A stretch of 64,000 nt of DNA from Takakia lepidozioides (taxonomy: Eukaryota > Streptophyta > Takakiopsida > Takakiales > Takakiaceae), in NCBI GenBank assembly GCA_030704615.1, contig CM060733.1:69876001-69940000 (forward strand). Reading direction: 5' to 3'. Below, piece by piece: positions 1-12,600 of this stretch. Position 1 is the stretch's first letter, and each line of letters opens with the position of its first letter. The notes beneath the pieces were generated by a model, which saw only the letters and a program-made list of their open reading frames with translations, did not search any database and was not told where the DNA came from. The translations under genes and the position numbers were made by a program.

Positions 1-644
1 GACGTGGCCCCATCCATCCTCTCATTTGCAATTCCCTGCAGTACCTGTTGCCGAGATTTATGCCTGCTAACGATGGTAAATGAACCTTCTGATGTCCTCA
101 TTGGATCATAAACCCAACAAGTACCTCACTGCATGTTTATATACTGGCAGAACAAGAACAACACTCCACTACATCCTACCAACGTAAGAAAAATGCTGGC
201 TAGAGGTAGGATGGAACATACTGCTGAGTGCATTCCGCATACAGATGAATAACTTCGCAGCAAAAAATAATACACCAGAAAGCAAGCCAGATACCTCAGG
301 GCAAAGAAGTGAGTAATTGTTGGTGCAATCAGCCATATCTCTGTAATTGATACTGTCGCACAAATTGTCCAACTGGCACGAAATTGAGATGGAGCAGTTT
401 TCCAGTACTGATGCACAATGTTTTCACACTGTGCAATCATCGCACCTTGTCCAAGCCTCTTGTGGATGAGTTAAAAGGTCATTTTATCGCTGATGGAACC
501 TTGAGGGCGAAAGGTAATGACCTCAAAACTTACTATCTCCACGAGGAAAGGAGCCAGCACATGTGTGTGTATCACAGAGTGTGTATCATGAGTGTGTGTA
601 TCAGAGATTGAAACTGTTACAGAATATGTGCAATGGTTCCGTGG
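1..644. other. 3' flank of the RNR1 gene, no gene seen
   Basis: This is the sequence downstream of the minus-strand exoribonuclease stop codon. Short open frames occur on both strands, but none shows a recognisable domain or splice pattern. It probably holds the 3' UTR of the RNR1-like gene and intergenic DNA. No clear polyadenylation signal was assigned. Confidence 0.4.
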
Positions 645-3600
645 TCAGACAGTCAACACATACGCTGGGAGCACCTCCCTGAGTTGAAGGATGTCCTTGC
701 GGGGTTGAGCAATGTCCACTGTCACCACTATTTCCATGCCGATCTCTGCTCTTCTCGAGATAGTAGCAGCTGCTTGGATTCCCAACTACAACCAGCAGCC
801 ACACCAAATTACAATCCCAACGTCAGCCTACAAAAATAGACTATTTTGAGACCCGTAAAAAAGTATGCAGACAAGGCAGTTGTGACCATGACTATGTGCT
901 TGAGGACTCAATAAATCAACACTCCATTCACCCCAATGAAATAGTCCTTGGCTATCTGGAAGGACAGGGCATGTCCTGCCATACCTCCAGAATGAGCACC
1001 ACCGGCTCTCTCTCTTTCAGAAAACGAAGCACCAGGGCCTGGTAGCATGTGCCCTGTGGCTGACGGCGTAAAAATTCAAGTGCCCAGTAGCGTGTGCTAG
1101 ATAACTGCAGCTTCCGACATTGTCTACTCTGTAGATTGACCACTGCCATTACTGCCTCCACATAAGCACTTGAAAAGGGAGGGTTCTCACCACGCAGCAC
1201 AGCCTTCACCTATCATGTAACAAAAAGGCATATCATGTTAAAACTGAGAAAAATCTGAATGAGGGATGGTCTACTGCCCTACTGAAAAATTGCATATTGT
1301 TAAGCATGTGCCCTGCTCTGCCACTGCAGTATTACTCATTGGCTTAAGGTGTTATGTTGCATTTGTCAAGTTTTATCTCTTTCCCATTCTTAACCCTGAA
1401 AGGGCTGGACCAGTGCTGACAACAGCTCCAAAAACTCATGAAAGATTGCCAGAGACCAACAAAGGCCACACAAACTGTAATATCGTGTAGTGAGAAAACG
1501 TTATAACATTGAGTTGTGTCCTGATTTCTAGGACATCCGCAGTGGAGGCAATACTGTCAATGGGGCTGAGATGTAGGATGCAGATGGTGGGAGTCTCCCA
1601 ATAGGCATTCGCATGGAACCAGCAAAAATGTACGCACATCCATGAGGTGGTGTTCTGTGCTGCTTGCCTGATAGTGAGCCAAAAAATCGCTATAACGACG
1701 GATTGGAGAAGTGAACTGCACGTAGCCAGGCACACCCAGGGCAGCGTGCGCTATAGGCTTCATGAAACTCATGTCAGCACGTCCCAAGAACCGACGTGAA
1801 GCTACTGCCCGGCAGGGCCCCTCGGGGAAAGAAAGCAGCTCTTCTTTTGGGAGATCCCTGGGAGACTGTCCCCTGTAGGGCAAGGACAACATCTTCCGCT
1901 CGCCGAATGCCGAGACCGCTTCGCCGCATGCAATCATCATTTCAGCAACCAACTGCACCGCGGGGCTCGATTGGTTCATCACTGACATGGATATGGACGG
2001 CATGGAGGACTCAAGATCCGTCACTTTCACATTTGCCTCCGGTGCTGAGGCATCAATTGCACCCTGTCAGACATAACCTCCCCATCAGCATCAGCTTTCA
2101 CTATATTGATTTAAGTGCAGAATAAACAGCCAGCATCAGATTTCACAATGTCCTTGGTCTATAGGCAGGACATAATTTGTTTGGACTCCCACTATCCACC
2201 GTGAGCAATGCTAAGATGTCTTCCAGGACCCAGGGGTTCTTACTACATACAGTTTGGTTCTCTCTTTCCTTCTCTGTCTGTCTATCCAGTGGACACAATC
2301 ACAAATCTTTTCCCAATCTTTCTCCACCTAAGTATGCATTCCCGTTGGAAATCTTAATTGCAACTTTTCACTGCCAATAGATTTACACAGCCAGCTCACA
2401 CTCTTTGTAAGATAAAATTCAACTGCTCAAGAAAACTTGAATATGGAGGTTGTGGTAATGCAAGAGCAGTCAAAACCACCTGAGCTGTGCGCCATTCATA
2501 GCGTAGATTGGCAGCCTCAGCCAGCAGATAGAGATCGGCCTCCTCCTCCACTCGCATTGACAGTAGCTCAGCTACATTATCATATGAAAGCCTATATGTG
2601 GGCCGTATAGTGGAGCAGACCACCTCTCCTTCTGCCATACTTTTGATGCATGCCATGCTTTAACACTCTAACCAAATCAAGTGGGCAGGAATCTTACTTA
2701 CAAGAAGGGCCACTTGGATAACCGAAACAGCCAAATGCTCACCACACTAACACTAAATGGGCATGGCGGATCCTACCACAACACAAAATTGGCACTATCC
2801 AGGAGAAATGCAACTAAAAACGATAGATGCAGACAAAAAGTAGACACTGAACTCCATTGCATCCTCCAAAGTAGACTGGGAGGCAGGGAAGAGAGGTTTT
2901 TCACCTGCCATCTGGATGAAAGACGACTGACACACTGACGGCGCAGCAGTCATAGCCCTGTCTCAAGCTCATGCAGCCAGCTGCCAAATCTATAGGAAAC
3001 ATGGGTATAGTCCCCGTGGGCAAATAAATTGACGTAGAACGGTGCTTTGCTTCCCTGCCAGAACCACTAGGCACATCCCCTAGATCAATCGAAGATTGCA
3101 AAGACGGCACAATCAGATCAACGAAATGCTTCCAGATTGTCAAGGATCTTCCTACTGGTCACTTGCGTAAGACTCTATGTCCCAAATACAGCTTCCCTTA
3201 CATCTGAGAAAGAAGGGCATGTGGAACGGAAGACACACTTGTTCAGAAGATGATTGGACGGCACCCAGCGTGTGGGATCTGCCACATGGATCCACACCTT
3301 GATTCGACCATCTGGCAGCTTTGTCGCACTTAGCCCATCATCTATCTATGCCATCAGTAAATATACCAGAATCATCATTTGTATGACTTTCAGTGTAAGC
3401 TTATTATGTTCCCCGAGGTTCAAGTTGAGCAGTATAGAATTCTGTTGTTTGATTATGCTTCAAAGCTGAAGTAACTTGAGACAGTACACTGTATACACTG
3501 ACCCCATGAGCCCAAGTCAAAAACTTTTTTATTGACCCTGCCTCACAATACTTTAGCAGGTAGTAGTGCTTGTCACAAAAGCAGAACATATTGCAAGCGC

Positions 3601-6600
3601 CAGAAAGGACGAGCTTTACCTCGTCAGTGTCGTCAGAATCAATGGTGTAAACTTTCAGAGCAGTTAGGTCCACTCGATCATCCTGCAATTGGCAGAACAA
3701 TTTTTGAGGCAGAACAAACTTCACACCAACCGGACACAGAGATGGCCCAAACACCAACTTATAAACATTTGCAGTCAAGAGTATGGGGACTGATAACTCA
3801 TGTAGAGAATGTACTCATGCTGCGGACGTTGGCTTGCCATAGCCTTATGGCCATTGACCCCATGGGAAACTAACTCTCCTGGAGTTTTTGTGGGGTTCGC
3901 ACCGACCAGGGTTTAGCTTATCCTGCAGCTCAGCTGCTGGTATAGACTTATTTTACTGCAACTGCCATTAAGTCGCTCACAGAGGCACTTGTCCACATGC
4001 AAACTCAACAGCCCAGTTGCAGAAATATCGATTTTAACTTTTCAGCCTGTGTCTACCACAGAAATGACATGCTTGGGGATGTGCAGGGCACAGGAGGCTT
4101 CCGCCCGTCACTCTGGGCTGTGTGCAGGGCAAGAGAGACAGCAGAGAGAAGTGAGATAGTCAGACAGATAGGGACATTCAAAGAGGCAGAGGAGGGACTG
4201 TGAGACAAAGGAGAGCGGTTTAACGCCTCCTATTCCTTTTCAAAGGTCGCAAGAAGAAACCATCAAACAACTCAAAGATGAAGTGCCTCGTGCAGGTCAC
4301 CTGACAAGTACTTCTGGTCCTTAAAGCCGAAGGCCTCAGCAAAAACGAGGAGTCTCTAAAGAGACAGGGGTCTCTGCTCCTAATTTCATAGCATGTCACA
4401 GAGAGAGAAAAAGAAAAGAAGGAAAATATATAACATCCAAACCAAGAGAAAGGAAGAACGAAACTGTATCATGTCCACGAGAAGCCCAAAGGGCTCACCT
4501 GACAAAAGAAAGTGGGGACCTCTGCAAGCTTCTGGAAACTACTACTCAATTTACACAAAAGGTTGACTCCTACCGAAGCAAGCGTAAATTATGATGTCAA
4601 CAAGGTTGCCCAAACCTCCGCCAAGGACTCAAGAACCCCCCAGGTAGGTACCCACATGTTAGGTGGCCGGTTGACCCAGTAGCCCAGACCAAATACACAG
4701 GATCAGCAACAGTGCCAAACCACATGGCCACAGCCCTGATGTGCATATACATATATATAGATATGTATCCCTCTCTGTATACACAGACACACACATACAA
4801 ATGCCTATAGAGAGAATGTACTCATAAGACTTTGTTTGCTGTAGCCTTGTGGCCAAAGACCCCGCGCCCAGTTTGGAGGAAACATGGGGAATAGGTACTA
4901 GCTGCTCACACACTCTCGCTACATATGTGTATATATATAGAGAGAGTGAGAGAATATACTCATAAGATGTTGTTTGCCGTAGCCTCGTGGCCATTGACCC
5001 CGCGCCCAGTTTGAGCGGAACACAAAGGGACAGAACCTACCTTTGTCAGGGGCTGATGCCAGTAGTCAGACTTACCTTGAAATAATGTGGCCATTGAAGA
5101 GATTGTACTCATAAGACATTGTTTGCCGTAGCCTTGTGGCCATTGACCCCGCGCCCAGTCTGAACGGAACATAAAGGGACAGAAACTACCTTTGTCAGGG
5201 GCTGACGCCGGTAGTATGATTTACCTTGGAATAAACAGTTGATCCGAGATTTCCAGATATCCTCCAGAAATCCCTTCACACAAGCATCAATCTGATGTGT
5301 GTGATTTGCCCAATAGCTAGACCCCAAAAGGGCCTGGGCTTTTGGCTCAGCCTCAAGATTTTCAAAGTTGATAAACAGAGGTACAGGCACAATTTCCTTG
5401 ATGGAATTGAAGAGGGTGTCCGAGTACCCAGGACAATGAATCAGGAAGTGAATATTGTCTTCAGGTTGCCCACACAACGGGCACTTACAATCCCCCTTTC
5501 CTCTCTGCGACTGTTTGTTGTTCAAAGGTAGGCTACCCGCCCTGAGTTTGAATTTCAGTCTAGTGCCGAGGGTGGGTAGACCCTTGAGGTCATCCATGAT
5601 GGCCTCACCCATGTCACAGACTGGAAACAGGTTCAGGGAAGTTTTCTGCCTAACTTCATTTTCTTCAGACAATTTCCTGGCAATAGACATGGCTTCGGAA
5701 ACTTCAGCTTGTCCAGCAGGGTCATGGCTAGTGGACTAAGATTCAGATCCTTGAAAATCTCTTCTACCCTTTTCCGCCAGGATTTAGCCTGTTTGACAGG
5801 GCGGTCCTGCTTCCAAGATATAGAGTCGATTAACTTAGGATATCTGGTATTAGCCATACGTTGCAGCTGACCCCACCATCTGATTTTGAATTCATCGCGT
5901 CGGGAGCTTAAGGGAGGAATGCCAAACCCACCCCGAACAGCCACATTAGCTGTTTTGGAGCATGCTGACATGCACTCCTTGAGCACCCCGACTTGGATGG
6001 ATTCAAGAGACTTAGCCTGGTTGGAGTTATCAACCCATACAGCAGATGCATACTCCAAGGCCGGCCTGATAACGCGGCAAAGCATGGTTTTTTTTACTTC
6101 AGAGTTGATCCCTCTGCAGTGGAAAAATTTAGTGAGACCCAGCACTTTGCGTTTGCCAGATTGAACCACAGATTGAACCACTCTTTGAATATGTGCTTCC
6201 CAATTACAGTTGGAGGAAAACTCAACGCCAAGATAGGTGTAGGAGGGGAGAACAGGGATCTCTTGGCTTCCCCACTGCCACTTGAGATCGCCTCCTCCTT
6301 CCCCCCGGTCGTTGAATGCCACCACTGCGCATTTACTGACAGTGAAGAGAGATTGTACTCATAAGACGTTGTTTGCCGTAGCCTTGTGGCCATTGACCCC
6401 GCGCCCAGTTTGAGCGGGAACAAAAGGGATAGAACCTACCTCTGTCAGGGGCTGACGTTGGTAGTAAGACTTACCTTCATATAAAGAATTAATCCGGGTT
6501 TTCCAGATATCCTCTAGAAATCCCTTCACACAAGCATCAATCTGCTGTGTGTGATTTGCCCAAAAACTAGGCCTCAGGAGGGCCTGGGCTTTTGGCTCAG

Positions 6601-9600
6601 CCTCGAGACTTTCAAAGTTGGTAAACAGGGGTACAGGCACAATTCCCTTGATAGAATTGAAGAGAGCGTCTCTTTGGTGAGAGAACCCCGGACAGTGTAT
6701 CAGAAAATGAATACTGTCTTGACATTGAAGAGAGAGTGAGAGAGAGAGGGATGATCATGATCATGTAACCATAGACATTGCATCCTGTTAGCAGGAGAGG
6801 CAGAGGATCTCTCTGTAGAAGTTAGCAATTAATCACCGAATTTGCATCAGGGCATGGTTTTTCTTGCACTTGTTGAGCTGCGACAAGCATTTCACTGGGG
6901 AACTCGACTGGAATGTCTAGCTTCAGCAGCTCCAGGTTTGCATGCTCCCAAAGTATGCCCACTTGAGTCAACAAGTCAACAGCCACTGGTGATTTTTTTG
7001 AGAGCCCCAAAGCTTCTAATACCTGAAATGCAAACATGAACATCATCAATAGATATACAAGTGCAAGTACATGTAAACCCACTTCATAACTGGCCATTAG
7101 AAGCTCTGAACACCAGAATAATAATTAGAACTTAAGAGTCCTGCAATCTCTATCAGAAGCCTTTTACAGGACTCTTAAACCCTTTGATTTCTCTTTGCTT
7201 TCAAATGCCCTTCCCATACCAATCTTCCCCTCCAGCCAGCTCTTTGCCAGCTGGTAGGACTCGCGCTCAGAAAATTCCACCCAGCAAGGAAAGACCTTAG
7301 AATGTCCCACATGACAGGGATTCTGCCCATAGGTTCAGTATTGAGGGTTTATAGAATGAGAAAGAACAGTCAAACCAGAATGACCAAACATTTTCTAATC
7401 CAGCTAATAACCCCAAGTTTTAAGAGGTGGGATTTCTAGCTAACCCACTGGGCCTCTCTGAGGTAAAGACTCATCTGGATGTCATTCCCTCTTGTGAAGC
7501 AGACCCCGGATGGTAGCCTGAGGGGCTGTCTGAACGGGGGTAGGATGAATTCAAATGATGGACTTTGATGGTGACATACTTAACTCTCTGACAAGGAACC
7601 CACTGTGGAAATCACCCTAGCTTCACGCCATGAAATTGAAGTCTAAGCCATAAAAGGGGTTTGAGAGTCAGACCTCCTCAGCAGACTTCCTTTGCTGTGG
7701 AAGCTTGCAGATTTCCAAAGCATACGCCTTTAAGGCCTCAGTGCGTTCTCTGAAGATGTCGTTTGACTCCCAAAAGCTCAGAGGACGCTTTGCCCCAAAT
7801 GGCTTCTGACAGGCAGATCGCAACTCCTTGATATACTCCAGATAGCATTGATGTGCAGCCTCCTCCACTAGTTGCTGCTGCCGTAGCTCACTCACCTTTT
7901 TGCCCATCCCAGGAGCCCCTTACCAGCTATTCCGGCATTTGCTTCTACCTAGATCCTAATCGGGCCTGTTCTATAACCACAAGGACGCTTCGGAATCTTT
8001 TTACTCATCACTTCGTCTCTTTTCCTGCAGTTACAAAACCAATGCAACAACAAATCCAAACCTGATCCACACAGGATCAACTATAGTTATTACGTATATG
8101 GCCAGAAGTATTAAGTCATGCATACCTGTGAAAATGATCTCGGCTCATAGACTGCTAAAGGTCCTTTCTGTTTGCAGCGGAAGAATACTTGAGGAGACAC
8201 AAGCAAGCGATGCGCTGTGTAGCATTCCACTGGGCTGTCTCCGTATAAAATCTACAAGCTCCCAGATTCCAGCGCAACCTTGGAGACATCGATTTAATAG
8301 AAACAACAGGCAATGATTCTTGGCAAACATTTTGGACCGTGGAATTCACCAATGTGACAGCAAGTGTTTGATGTGCTGCTGTGGGGCACCCAATACATGA
8401 AACAACAACATCTTAAAGGTAGTTTGTACAAAGAGGCCTCATGTAATCACATGACCTGTCTAAACTGAGAGATGCCTAGAGCAGTACAACAGTTCTCCCT
8501 GATGTTGGCCATCACTTACAGCAAAAACACTCACAATACCGAAGAAATTTACCATTTCAATGACTCACAAAGCTCATCGGTTATCCTTTCAGTACAGATC
8601 CCCTTACCTTGGCAAGCTCCTCAGCATTCACATCCTTCTGTGCTTCCAGCAACTCCTCCCATGCATACTCAAGAAGTGATGGATCCTGTGTACCCAGGAA
8701 GACAAGATGACGATAGCACCCTTCCACATAAAAAGAGCGATATGCAAGAACCCCAAGCAAATCAGACGTTTGTCCTGACATAATCCAAAGTATCCTTTTC
8801 TATATGAGGTAGACTCTTCCTGTCCTCTAGGAAGCCTATTGCCATTGGGTGGACTTGATACGGGCGTACATAAATGTCTCTGTGACTAAATGCCTTGTGA
8901 CCCCGTGTCTTTGTTTGTTTTGACCTGAAGCGCTTTGCTTCAGGTAAGGCAGTGCACTGGATTTAGTTGGAGAGTTTGGGGCCTCTCCCTCTTTATTATA
9001 TGCCTACGCGGGCCATTCCCTGCAGCTCCCTGGAGTGTCATCTCTGAATGGTAACAAGCGGACCCCTACCACTTGGGGGCAGCCCCTCCGGGCAGTTGTA
9101 TGCTCTGTCTAGCATACTCGGCACTTGGGCTGGTTGGTCCTTGTGCTTAAACTTATAGCCTGCGAATTCTACCAATACATTACCTTTTATCAGTAACAAC
9201 ACTCCCCAGAGTGCCAATGTGTTGATCGACAGAACTGATATTGGTACCTCTGACCACTTCCTGGTTTGAACTGAGATCAAACAACACCAAGAGATCTGTG
9301 AAACGTTCGATTCGGAAGTGGCGCGTAGAAAAATTCCAAAATGAAGAGGTCAAGGCTGAGTATGTCCAGGCCTTGCAAGAAGCTCTCCCTCATTTTGTCC
9401 ACTCGCTCCAAGCCCTTCAGTCTTGCTCTGGCAATGCAAGAAATGAAGTCGAAAGAGCAGTGGATTCTTGGGAGAGTTTCGTCTCCTCTGTGGCTGACAA
9501 GATCATTGGGAGGAAACTAATTTTCTGCAGTAGCGCTGTTAATTGGTGGACCAATGAGATTAAACTCAAGATAGCTGAGAGATGAGTCCTCTATAAAGCG

Positions 9601-12600
9601 TGCTGCAATTTGAATACCAACAAAGAATTGTGGGCTAGGCACTACCAGATCCGCAAAGATATCAATCAGCTTGTAAGGTCTCAGAAGAAATTATACTGGG
9701 ACAAGCTATACAGTGAAATAAACTGAAACCACCATGGTGGTAATGACAAGAGATTCTGGTTGGCCCTTCAACGTTTGTACAAGCCGAAAAACTGTCAGCA
9801 AGTACAAGCGCTGAGGACTACTAAGGGTGCAGTGGTGACTTCAACGGTTGACATTGTCAAAACCCTTGAGACCCACTACAGTACCCTTGGCAGAATTTCT
9901 AGGTCTATCAGTGAGGGGTCCTCTGAAAAATAGAAGGACACAGTTGGAAAAACTGTTCCTGTGATTCAAGACAGCCCTGAAGAATTGGAGTATATTTCAA
10001 GGGCTTACAACGCTCCCATTAGTTCTTCTGAGATTGTGGAAGCAATTGAACATTTAAACGGGTATAAAGCTGGTGGACCTGATGGCATAGTCAACGAGCT
10101 TATCAAGCCCGGTGGCGATCCCATGATAGAGGCCCTTATACTTCTCTTTAACCTTATCTGGAGGACTGAAATGATCCCCTTTCGCTGGCGACAGGGGGTC
10201 ATTGTCAATCTATACAAGAAGGGTGACAGAGAAGAACTGGGGAACTACCGAGGCATCACGCTCCTCAATGCAGTTGGCAAGATATTTTGCAGAGTTATAA
10301 GTAGTCGTCTCGAGGTTGATCTGGAATCTAGAGGTTGTTTCCACGAAGGCCAAGCTGGCTTTCGGCGAAACAGGGGCTGTGTGGATCATATCTTCACTCT
10401 AAGGCAGATTGTTCAGGGAAGGAAAAAAGAAGGGAAACCCACTTTTGTACTTTTCTTGGATGTCAAAAAGGCTTATGACAGTGTGGAGAGACGGTCTATG
10501 GCTCTGACTCTGGTCATGTGGGATCAAGGGAAAGATGTGGAGAGTGGTCCATAACTTGTATGCTCACACCAAAAGTTGTGTCACTGTTAATGGACAGAAG
10601 TCTAACTTCTTTGACATAGACCAAGGTGTAGCTCAAGGATGTACCCTCTCCCCTCTGCTCTTCAATGTTTTCACCAATCAACTCCTCGAGGATGTGGAAA
10701 GTGAGGGATTTGGGTTAAGGATGGGTGATGCCACCATACCAGCCCTTATGTTTGCAGATGACTTCGCAGGCATAGGGGAGACTCCTTCCAATCTCCAGGA
10801 GTTGATTGATTGCGCGAAGAGATACTTTGACCTTTGGGGGCTACAGGCTAACGTCAGTAAATGTGCAGTGGTAACATTCCACAACCGAGGGGAGGGAGGA
10901 GGTGATCTCAAGTGGCAGAGGGGAAACCAAGCGATTCCGGTCCTCCCTTCCTACACATACCTCGGCGTTGAGTTTCCTCCAACTGTAATTGGGATGCACA
11001 TATTCAAAAAGTTGTTCAAACTGGCAAGCGCAAAGCGCTGGGTCTCACTAAATTTTTCCACTGCAGATGGATCAACTCTGAGGTCAAAATGACCATGCTT
11101 TGGCGCATCATTAGACCTGCGTTGGAGTACGAATCTCCAATAGGGGTAGATAACTCCAACCAGGCTAAGTCTCCAGAATCCATTCAAGTGGGGGTGCTTA
11201 AGGAGTGCGTGTCAGCATGCTCCAAAACAGCCAATGTGGCTGTTCGGGGTGAGTTTGGCATCCCTTCCTTAAGCTCCCGACGAGATGAATTCAAGGTCAG
11301 ATGGTGGGGTCAGCTGCAACATATGTCCAACATCAGATATCCAAAGTTAATCGACTCTATATCTTGGAAACAGGATCGCCCTGTCAAACAGGCTAAGTCC
11401 TGGCGGAAGAGAGTAGAAGAGATTCTCAAGGATCTGAATATTAGCCCCAAGTCTTGACCCTGCTGGACAAATCTGACTTAGAGGCTGTAGTGTCCAAAGC
11501 CATGTCTGTTGCCAGGAAATTGTCTGATGATTCCCTGAACTTGTTTCCAGTCTGTGACATGGGGGAGGACATCATGGATGACCTCACGGGTCTACCCACT
11601 CTCGGCACTAGACTGAAATTTCAACTCACGGCGGGAAGCCTACCTTTGAACAGCAAACAGAAGCAGAGAGGAAAGGGAGAGTGCAGTTGCCCGTTGTGTG
11701 GGCAACATGAAGACGACGTTCATTTTCAGATTCACTGTCCGGGGTTCTCTCACCAGAGAGACGCTCTCCTCCAATCTATCAAGAGAATTGTGCCTGTACC
11801 TCTGTTTACCAACTTTGAAAGTCTCGAGGCTGAGCCAAAAGCCCAGGCCCTTTTGGGGCCGAGTTATTGGGCAAACCACACACAGCAGGTTGATGCTTGT
11901 GTAAAGGGATTTCTAGAGGATATCTGGAAAACCCAGATCAATTGTTTATTCCAAGGTAAATCTTATTACCGGCGTCAGCCCCTGACAAAGGTAGGTTCTG
12001 TCCATTTGTGTTCCACTCAAACTGGGCGCGGGGTCGATGGCCACAAGGCTACGGCAAACAACGTCTTATGAGTACATTCTATATGAGGTAGAGAGTTGAT
12101 AGTCAGTGTGACTGTCAGAGCAAAAGAGTCACTTACAATCAATCCACACATTCTGAGTCTCTCACTGCTTCTAAATATGTGGACCAATCCACGTGGGCAG
12201 GAGGCCAAGGCATCCAATCACTCTTCTTGGATATAAGCCATGGCTGGAGAGCTTGGCCCAAGGAGGCACTTCGAAAGCAACCATGACTTATGAGTACATT
12301 CTGTACTTTCCCACTGCATCCAAACATGTAAAATGGTTGACAAGGGCTGAGTGCATACCTCTAAGTTTTCAGCCTTGTTTACAAAACTGGGGATATCTGC
12401 TGTGTTGAAATCCTCCAAACCTGGAATGACATATGTGACTTGCTGTAGCCTCACAGAATGTGTGTTTCCATGCTGAGAAAGTATGCAACAGACCAGGAAA
12501 CGTCAGAGAAAAGAAGACCGAGTTGCGAATGCTACAGCCTGATCATGGGGACCTTGTAGTGATGCCCTTACTCATCATACACCCTGTAAGTCATCTGATT

